Source of the DNA: Orychophragmus violaceus
Taxonomy: Eukaryota > Streptophyta > Magnoliopsida > Brassicales > Brassicaceae
Length of the DNA stretch: 64,000 bases
Assembly: GCA_030180135.1 (NCBI GenBank)
Contig: CM058240.1
Coordinates: 75,387,581 to 75,451,580 of the forward strand
Reading direction: 5' to 3'
Position numbers and translations under genes: made by a program. Below are positions 56,113-64,000 of this stretch, one piece after another; the first letter of the stretch is position 1, and each line of letters opens with the position of its first letter. Below the pieces are notes generated by a model, which was given only the letters and a program-made list of their open reading frames with translations, did no database searches and was not told the origin of the DNA.

Positions 56113-56280
<168 letters not shown>

Positions 56281-57818
56281 CACATATATATCTCACACAC
56301 ACATCAATTGATATATATAAAGTTAAGTTATAACATGAACGTTGGAGCATCTGACCATCTCATTAATGTATATATAGGTATAGAAGTAGGACCGCCAAAT
56401 GATCAAGAGGCTCCCGTTTCAAAGCGATACCAAAGTATGCACATATATAGATCTACTCGCTTACTCTGTACAAATTAATAGTAGCATTTGCTAAAGGTTT
56501 GTGGGTGTTTCTATCTGCCACTGTATCAGGGCTACTACGGGTGGTACTTCGACGTCTTCCGAATAATTGGTTTGGTAGGTCGTTGTAACTTTTTTTTTTC
56601 TCTCTCTCTCTATTTCTTCTAAAATCTGATGAACCCTACATCTCACGATTCTCATCACTGACAAAGTATCATGAAATAGTGTTTTAGAACCAAAATAGAA
56701 AGAGAATACAAGATTAAATTATAATTTTAAATGTTGATAAATAAATAGATCTCTCTTATAAGCTTTTTTTTTAAACTCTCATAAATACTAACTTAAATCT
56801 TGTTGTTTTGGTTCATAGTTAGTATCATCATTCTTTCAGACAATATCGGATAAAAAATTATAATATGTTTTGCTATAAATTAACATTATGATTCAAAGTT
56901 CGCATTTTGACATTCTTTAATACAACATACCATTATATGTTATTCAATATTATTGATATATATAGACTAGACTATTGCTACGCAATCGATCCGATCATCT
57001 AGATATCCCTTCAACACAACATTATATTGTTTGTGTTTGGATATATGTTTTAGAGTATATTATTTCGTTTTAAAACTGTTACATGTCAGTTCCAAAAAAA
57101 AAAACTGTTACATGTTATTTTATCAACTTGATCTTAAACATGGACTAGTCCACAACTTATCAATGGATGCAAACCCATGAACTTTTGATGCTGGAACTAA
57201 GTTTAATCATGTAGTTTGCTAGCATGCACTAGCTAGCTAGTTGATTCACATTTTCTCTCAAATCTACTAGCTAGACAACTTATTGTTTTCCAAATTACGT
57301 ATAGTAATTGTAATTTTCATGATGGTCATGCATGCAGCCTATATAAGATGTACTAAAACATCTTTGTTTCTTTTACGTACGTAGGAATTAATCGCATAAA
57401 TGAGATGAAAGAGTCGCACATCAAAGCTCACAAATTTCTAAAGCTAGTGTGTGAGAAGATATCTACCATGGTCAAAGATGAACATTGGATGGTTGCAGCC
57501 GGTAGATCGTTAATTTACGGAACGATGAAGGGTAACAAGGAATTTGTGGTCGAGATGATGAAATCCAACCCTCATCTAATACGAGAATTTCAAACTGAAT
57601 ACAAAAATATATTTCAGTTGTCTGTTCAACATCGGAACTCGAAGATCTTCAACCTTGTCTATGGGATGGATGATAGAAAAAAAGTTATGCTTAGTGAGAA
57701 AGACATTGAAAGCAACACGGTTCTTCACGTTGCTGGAGCTCTCTCCCCTTCTGATGAACTCTCGAAGGTTTCTGGAGCTGCTCTCAAGATGCAAAGAGAA
57801 ATTCAGTGGTACAAGGTA

Positions 57819-57952
57819 TGTTCTTAAAAGATCTGGAGTAGAATTCTCTTATTTTCACAATCAAATCTTACAATCGGTGGCTGCGTCTCTCATATACAAT
57901 ATTAACGTTAAACCTAATATGTATAATGGGTCTTACACACATATATATCCCA
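57819..57952 (-). repeat. Short Copia LTR (3' LTR)
   Basis: On the minus strand it runs TGGGATATATATGTG...TTTTAAGAACA, 134 bp with TG...CA ends. It directly follows a polypurine tract (gaaggggggtat). Such short LTRs occur in some plant Copia lineages. Confidence 0.7.
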
Positions 57953-57961
57953 ATACCCCCT

Positions 57962-58143
57962 TCAATTTGGAGCATGGAGATTCCGAATGCCCAACTTGGA
58001 CAAAATGGCTTGAAAAGGTCGTCCACCAAGTGCTTTAGTGAAGATGTCAGCTAGATGTTCGGTCGTAGAAACATGCTTTGTGCGAACAATCCCAACTTGT
58101 ATGTCGTCTCTGATGAAATGACAATCTAACTCCACATGTTTCG
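57962..58143 (-). pseudogene. Copia RNase H, C-terminal fragment
   Basis: The minus-strand translation reads KHVELDCHFIRDDIQVGI, VSTTEHLADIFTKALGGRPF and SKLGIRNLHAPN followed by a stop. This is the conserved end of Copia RNase H. It is cut at 58143/58144 by the gypsy LTR, so the rest of the element is not in the window. Confidence 0.92.
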
Positions 58144-59424
58144 TGAAACACCCCGACCCGGCCTTCCTAGGCCGCGGTCGATGCGTCCCATCGGTCAGGC
58201 CAAACCCAGGCCTGGACCTCCCGAAATTCCGTCCTATTTAAAATTTTCCCTTAGGAACTAAGTATTCATCGGATCTACTATTTGACTCCTAGTCTTAGAT
58301 CCTTCATACTTAAGATTACGCAGCGGAAATCCTTACTTAACATTTACATCGTTCTTCTAAAGAACGATCCGTCCAAGAACCTCTTATAACCTTTCTTAGT
58401 TTCCTTAAAACTAATTCGAGGTTCCATTTCCAATTAACCAATCTAACAACCTAAGTCTTGCTTAGATTGTTCCGTTCAACTTATTCAGGTCTAACAAATC
58501 CTTAGATCACTCAAGTACTTGAACTCGTACCTTAGCCTTTTAGTGAACCCAGTGTGAAGCTAGCTCGACGTCCAGCTCAACTCATTTATTCGTCCAACTC
58601 CTAGAACATACCTCCCTTGTACCAAGTCATTCAACCAACCATCCCCACATGACAAGGCAAAAGAGAGGTCTTCTAGTTCTTTCCTTTGACCACCTTTTTA
58701 TCTCGATCATTCCTTAGCTCTTTTTCCCTTTCTCAATTGTTGCCTTGACATAACCATGTTTTGCTTCCTGCATTCTTTACCCTTAGACCGATCCAAGTCC
58801 TTAGGTACGATCGCTTCACAGATCGCCCTCAAAATCGCCGAGTCATAACGATCAGATCACGGTCGGACTGATTTCCTCATCACTTCCGCGGATGGCCTGA
58901 TCCGTGGTTTGAACCGTCGGCCGCGACCCAATCCCTTAGATTGTTCGATCGCTCCGCACGCATTTCTACCACGCGATCATCTCGACTCTATCCGCGGTCC
59001 GACCCAATGTCATCCCGCTATCTCATACTTGACCGTGGTTGATCTTCCCGATCAATCCAAACGGTTTATTGGACAGGAATCCGTCAAGTCTATGATCCCG
59101 TCAATGCCTTGACCTTACGCGATCGCTCGGGTCGTACCGAGTGTCTCTCGGTCGTACCGTGATCGTCAGTCCATTATTAGCGTAATGGCGTGACGCAACA
59201 AGGATATAGCAGCACTGCCGAGCGTACTTGGCAATACTCGCACATTCCTGTTCGTCAGGCCATCCGCGTCCTGCCGCGATCGCTGTCCAACCGTACTGAC
59301 CGCACATTCTGATCGTTGACGATCTTTGAACCCGTTGCGTCAGTCCGCGAAGGGACGCGACCTTTCGCGAAGAGACACGACCGTCTGTGAACAGTCGCGA
59401 CCATCCGCTTGGATCACGATCAGT

Positions 59425-59564
59425 CTGCCGCGACCATCCTGCCGCGGTCATCCTGTCGCGATCGTTCCACCGCAATCTGTCCGACGCGATCCCTCTACCG
59501 CGATCAGACTGCCACGAACGTCCAGTCGCGATAACTCTGCCGCGATCGTACGGCCGCGACCGTC
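59425..59564. repeat. 14-bp tandem array in LTR copy A
   Basis: Ten consecutive 14-bp units with consensus CTGCCGCGATCGTC lie in the transcribed part of the LTR. Imperfect units of similar type continue to the left (59340-59424). Confidence 0.9.
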
Positions 59565-60552
59565 GCCCACACCGAACCGAACACTCGTCCTGATCGTTCA
59601 CGATCCTTGACAGTTGCGTCAGTCCGCGCATGGACGCGTCCGTTCGGGAACATGTATGACATCCGGTCAATAGGCGTGATTATTCTGGGAATAACCGCGT
59701 CTAACTTATGTCCGTACTGCCCAACCCGTCGCCTCACGAACCTGCCTGCGATGGCCCGCCATCTACGATCGTCCGGTCGTCCAGACTGTACGTACACTCG
59801 GACCGCGCGCGATTCTTGGAGTGTGCGTCAAGCGTGAACTGACGTGACCGTGGCGTACAGGCGCGATGATCAGCCCGAACGGTTGCGACCATCCGAAGAT
59901 GAACCGCGACAGCCCTTTGGCCGAACGATCATCCGTCTGTGCCGCGACTTTGTCTCCGACCGCGAGCCATCCAGATCATTGTCCGCTTCTCGCCAAGTAC
60001 GTCCGCGTGTGATCAGACTACGTCGGCCCACATCCATCCGGACGTGCCGTACAGTAGCGCATGATCCACCGGCTTGTCACACTTGGCCGGCAGTTGATCC
60101 GCGCATCTCATCCGTCCGACCACGCCTAATCACGATCATGGCCCATGGCCGGTCGTGATCTTTTGGGAAAACTCACGCCGAATCTTAAGCCAACTTATGG
60201 CCTAACATCCCGTTTACTTCCAGAAAAGAGATGAAGAGAATAGCGTCCGCGTCAGCCCGTTTGATCCAACCGTCGGCCGAGCGGTTCACCACGGCCGCGG
60301 TTGATCCTTCAGGCCGATCACGCACTTGGATGCGGTTGTGGCCTTGCCGTGAGTGTTTGATGCATCTACGGCCATCTAAACCCTTTTCCCTCTCGGCTAA
60401 CCACCACCAGATCCGATCTTCCATTCACCGGCCTTCTCTCTAGAATCCGGCCTCTCTCTCTCTAGAACTCTCGCAATTTCAGGCTTTTGCCTTTGGGAGA
60501 ATTTGTGGACGTTTTTCCCTTCATGGCGTGCGCAAATTGGCCAAGGAATGGC

Positions 60553-60562
60553 CTATTTATAG
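60553..60562 (-). promoter_or_regulatory. LTR copy A TATA box
   Basis: CTATAAATAG on the minus strand, about 380 bp from the LTR start. The same element is found at 63957-63966 in copy B. Confidence 0.55.
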
Positions 60563-60942
60563 GCTTCCTTGGCGCCATATTCCCCCAAGCGAATGGTCAT
60601 GAGTTGTTGGCCGAAAGGTCACAACTTCTCTTGGTGACCATTCGCTGGTAACCGCCTAGTCAGCTAGTGTCACTTGCTGACCAGCTGACCCAACACTTGA
60701 TCACTCAAGCTAGCTGGGTTGAGCTGGTTGCCAGCTGACCTAGCTGACCAGCTGGACTGTCCAGCTCGTTTCAGCTGAACACACTTGATTCAGCTTGGCT
60801 AAGCTCATTTCCCACCGAACTTAGCTCTTTTTAGGTCATGGAACACTTCATTGATCTTCTTTGATCACGTGTTCAGTCTTATGGTTCCATAACAACCCAA
60901 ACGATTAGGGTGGGGTTTGTATCCCGGTTTGGGGATGTTACA

Positions 60943-62330
60943 AGTTCTACCCCCCCTTAAACGGGATTCGTCCCCGAATCCGACTTAAGGTGTTTTACCC
61001 CGTTCAAACTTTATGAACCATTGGAGACCTACTAACATCCCGAAGTGTTAACAGAGCACAACCAGTCTATGTTCTCTCCATTCGGCCTAACTCCATTTAT
61101 GGACGTTTCTGCCGGAGCCATTACTCTCGGATCAAGTTGCGTATGACCGGACTTTTCCATTCCGTTCCCGTGCATGGACCATCCGTGCCCAGCTTGCCGA
61201 TCTTCGGTCAACCGCCCCAACGGCCGCCGTTTGATCGCGCTTAGCTGCCCAAACTTCCCTTGTCCATGACACACGGTTCATTCCGCGCTTAATTCGACTT
61301 ATGGCTCACGGTCTTGACCTTGGCCGATCAACAATCGAACCTTGGACTAAGCCGTCGAGAGATCCATACACTTACCATGACCTCGGTCCGTCAAGACTTA
61401 ATCACTCCCCTGATTTTGTCTTGCCTTAGACTTAGTCAATCTCGATCACAACCCTTACGGTTTGACCCGAAACTTGATCTCCGCCCTCTAAGGACTTGAT
61501 CTTAGTTCCCCGTGAAACTTGACCTCTGCCCTCCAAGGACTTGATCTTAGTTCCACGATCCACAACGGTCCCTACACATTCCCACAATGCATATAAGCCC
61601 CGCTTTATTCCCCAATATGCCATGCAGTAATTTGAGAAATCCGGGTTCGAGTGACAGACCAATGATCACATCGAAGGAGACGGCCATGCCTGAATCCTCC
61701 ACGAGCTCATGGACTTGAGGTTTTCCCCAGTTGACCCTTGGCCGTAGCCGCGCGGTCACCCTGACCCCAATCCACTTTCGGAGCCCCCCCCCCGACCGTC
61801 TGTCCCGGCCATTCCGACAGTCCCAAACAAGGTTGTCCACGACGGAAACATGACCTTGGTTTTACAGTCACCTTTTTCGACCCCAGCCTGTGGACAGCTC
61901 GCGACCCCGGGTCCTTGCTTCCACCTTCACGCAGGCCCTCCCTTTCTCCCAACATCTTACGGAGTGTTGCCATCCTTAGGAGGTGCATTCTGCGCGGTCC
62001 GAGGAATGGTTATCAACCCCTTGGTCCCATTTCCTCCCCAGGTCCCTCCCGGTTCGGCCAACCACTTTCCCGTGATTGTGCCTGCCGGTTCACCTCGACA
62101 CCGTCTTGCGACCTTGGTCCAAGTCTAAGTGCCATCCACGTCCCAACCGTTCGTGGGTCTGCGACCCTGTCGCGACATGCGGTCGTACGCATTCGTCCGT
62201 GCGGTTTACGCCAACGGATACTACTGTTCCTGCGAACAGGTATGATGGTCCGCCCATGGCTATCACCATCCCGCGATCGCGAGGAACGGCCTGCGACGCC
62301 TGATCATGACCCGATGGTGCTGACTTATGG
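60943..62330 (-). other. Non-coding internal remnant between two gypsy LTR copies
   Basis: It begins with the polypurine tract at 60943-60959. No reverse transcriptase or integrase is readable on either strand. A 44-bp imperfect duplication (aggacttgatcttagttccmcg) lies at about 61485-61560. 62130-62290 resembles the GC-rich leader of LTR copy B. It is probably the collapsed 3' region of a deleted element. Confidence 0.5.
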
Positions 62331-62899
62331 TGACAAGGCCTATCCCGGCCATAGGGCCGGGACGGATTGCCACTATCGAACCCAGTCCGAAAATACGTCC
62401 TTGTTAAAATTTTCTTTAAGATTAAGTATTCCTCGGATCTTTCCATTGACTTATAGTCTTAGATCCTTCATACTTAATCAATACGCAGCGGAAATACTAC
62501 TTATCCATTACATCGTCCTTCTATGGAACGATTCACCCGTGAACCTCATACGACTTTACTTAGTTTTCTCAAAACTATTTTGAGGTTCCAATTCCCATTA
62601 ACCTTTCTAACAACCTAAGCCTTTAACTTAGATTCTTCTAATTCAACTTTTCCGTTCTATTCATTCCTTAGAATAATAGAGGAGTATTCGAACGTGTACC
62701 TTAGCCTTTTAGCGAAGCCGTTGTGAAGTCATTCCCGACGTCCAGCTTAGCTCGTTCGCTCATCCAACTCCTTAGAACACACCCCCTTTGTACTTAGTCA
62801 TTCAACCAACCATCCCCACATGACCGAGTACAAAAGAGGTCTTCATGTTCTTTCCTTTGACCACCATTCCTTTCCGGCTCCGTCTTTGTTTCCTTTTTC

Positions 62900-63720
62900 A
62901 AGAATGATCATAAGGCCAATCCGCGTCCCGACCGTTCCTGGATCCGCGACCGTATCGCGATCCGCGGTCGTACGCGTTCGTCCGTATGTTCATCCGCATG
63001 TTCGTCATGGACGTCCGTAAGGCCATCCGTGTGGCCGTCACGGTCATCCGTGAACAGACGCGACTGTTCGTGAACGGACACGACCGTTCGTGAACGGACA
63101 CGACTGTCCGTTAACAGTTACGGTCGTCCGTCATGACCTGCGTGCGTCCGTGTACGGCCCGCGTGCATCCGTATCGTCCCGCGGACGTACGTGATCGACC
63201 CGCGGTCGTCCGTATCGTCCCGCGGACGTACGTGATCGACCCGCGGTCGTCCGTATCGTCCCGCGGACGTAAGTGATCGACCCGCGGTCGTTCGTATTGT
63301 CCCGCGGACGTACGTGATCGACCCGCGGTCGTTCGTATCGTCCCGCGGACATACGTAATCGACCCGCGGTCGTCAGTACGTGACCCGTGGTCGTCCGGAA
63401 ACAACCCGCGGTCGTCCGTGATCGTCCCACGGTCGTCCGTGAACGGACGCGACTGTCCGCGAATGGACACGACCGTTCGTGAACGGTCACGGTCGTCCGT
63501 TTGTGACCCGCGGTCGACCAGAAATGTCCCGCGGTCGTCCGCACACGACCCACGTTCGCCCGAGCACCATCCGCGTTCGTCCGTGCACGTCCGTGACGGT
63601 TACGGTCGTTCGTGACGACCCGCGGTCGACCGTGTACGACCCGCGGTCGTCCGTGAACGACCCGCGGTCGACCGTGCGCGACCCGCGGTCGTCCGTGAGC
63701 GACCCACGGACGGTTGCTCG
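62900..63720. repeat. CG-rich region of CCGCGG/GGTCGTCCGTGAACGG repeats
   Basis: Irregular repeats of ccgcggtcg, cgtccgtgaacggacg and acgaccgttcgtgaac surround the 41-bp array. Many are short palindromes. Arginine/threonine-rich frames on both strands are compositional. Confidence 0.8.
63170..63374. repeat. 41-bp tandem array in LTR copy B
   Basis: Five units of 41 bp, each with cgtatcgtcccgcggacgta and gatcgacccgcggtcgt. It occupies the same region as the 14-bp array of copy A but with a different unit. Confidence 0.9.
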
Positions 63721-64000
63721 GATTTTCTTCAAATCTTCAAACCGATCTTCAACCTTTTTCTGGGTTTTTCTCCTTGATTTCCAGCCTTCATTGCCATATG
63801 AAAAGACTCTCAAATCACCCTTAAAGGGCCGGCAATACTCATGAATATTGGGGCCAAAATCCCTCTATTTTTTCTCGGTTTTGATGGCCTTTGCCTTAGG
63901 AAATCAGGGGATTTCTTCCCTGGAAGATAGGTGCACGAAAATGGCCTCCCAAGGGTGTATTTATAGGCATAATTTCGCCCCATAACTTCCCTTGGAGAAG

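Larger units (their letters stand above)
58144..60942 (-). repeat. Long GC-rich Ty3/gypsy LTR (copy A)
   Basis: About 2.8 kb. On the minus strand it runs TGTAACATCCCC...GGGGTGTTTCA. The polypurine tract TAAGGGGGGGTAGAACT lies immediately upstream (60943-60959), so this is a 3' LTR. The TGTAACA end and such a tract are typical of Tekay-type chromoviruses. A TATA box (CTATAAATA on the minus strand, 60553-60562) and a long GC-rich leader with tandem repeats follow. It is inserted in the Copia RNase H fragment. Confidence 0.82.
62331..64000 (-). repeat. Gypsy LTR copy B, partial, runs off the right edge
   Basis: Segments at 62395-62870 match 58230-58690 of copy A in order (ttagatccttcatactta, acgcagcggaaat, accttagccttttag, caaccaaccatccccacatga). 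They are too diverged to be the partner of a young insertion. The left limit is approximate. The GC-rich leader and a TATA box (63957-63966) are conserved in position. Confidence 0.7.

Noticed and set aside
60943..62330. A functional gypsy internal region between LTR copies A and B
   Set aside because: It is only 1.4 kb, has no pol domains, and the two LTR copies are too diverged to be a recent pair.
62820..63844. Long RSRTT/RGR-type open frames in several frames
   Set aside because: Caused by CG-rich tandem repeats without stop codons inside an LTR; no start context, domain or codon bias.

Overview
This is plant nuclear DNA, most probably from the Brassicaceae. The evidence is the combination of Athila-type and Tat-type Ty3/gypsy elements, Copia elements, Helitrons, hAT and Harbinger-like MITEs, a REM-type B3 gene and an ankyrin/PGG gene. 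Genes have GT-AG introns, the intergenic DNA is AT-rich, and nothing looks bacterial or organellar. About four fifths of the window is transposable-element DNA, which suggests a pericentromeric or otherwise TE-rich arm region.

Layout, left to right. 1-1730 is the 3' end of a Copia element. 1731 to about 8410 is a decayed autonomous Helitron (RepHel) carrying a hAT MITE. 9356-10266 is a short poly(A) retroposon and 10360-11405 a complete non-autonomous Helitron. 11568-12760 is a small host island with a candidate H/ACA snoRNA and its promoter on the + strand and an intact two-exon gene of unknown function on the - strand. A MITE follows at 13046-13824. From 14596 to 46293 everything is inserted DNA. 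The outermost layer is a minus-strand poly(A) retroposon with a 12-bp target duplication. Inside it sit a second poly(A) retroposon (14644-15847), a 24.7-kb minus-strand Tat-clade Ty3/gypsy element (16722-41460, target duplication CATAC) and a 4.5-kb Helitron-like element (41761-46292). The Tat element is itself split by a Copia element (18947-25866, target duplication GATGG) and a short Athila element (34051-40714, target duplication CGGAG). 46306-52078 returns to host-like sequence with an RPA-like OB-fold pseudogene and an intact REM B3 gene. 52079-57815 is an ankyrin/PGG gene broken by a hAT element and then truncated by a Copia fragment. That fragment is cut in turn by a very long GC-rich Ty3/gypsy LTR (58144-60942), with a diverged relative running off the right edge.

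LTR divergence agrees with the nesting order. The host Tat LTR pair differs at about 7 of 539 positions, the Copia pair by about 3 substitutions plus one indel over 462 bp, and the Athila pair at a single position in 1219 bp. Both young inner elements keep an intact gag (or gag-protease) ORF but lack a usable polymerase, so they look trans-mobilised. These two unrelated elements also share dense arrays of one 16-bp dyad, TGYRTCGATCGAYRCA. The 4.5-kb Helitron-like element carries a different array, about 20 copies of TCAGAC-N10-GTCTGA. These two motif systems are the most unusual content of the window. The genes that look functional are the unknown 175-aa gene, the REM gene and the candidate snoRNA.
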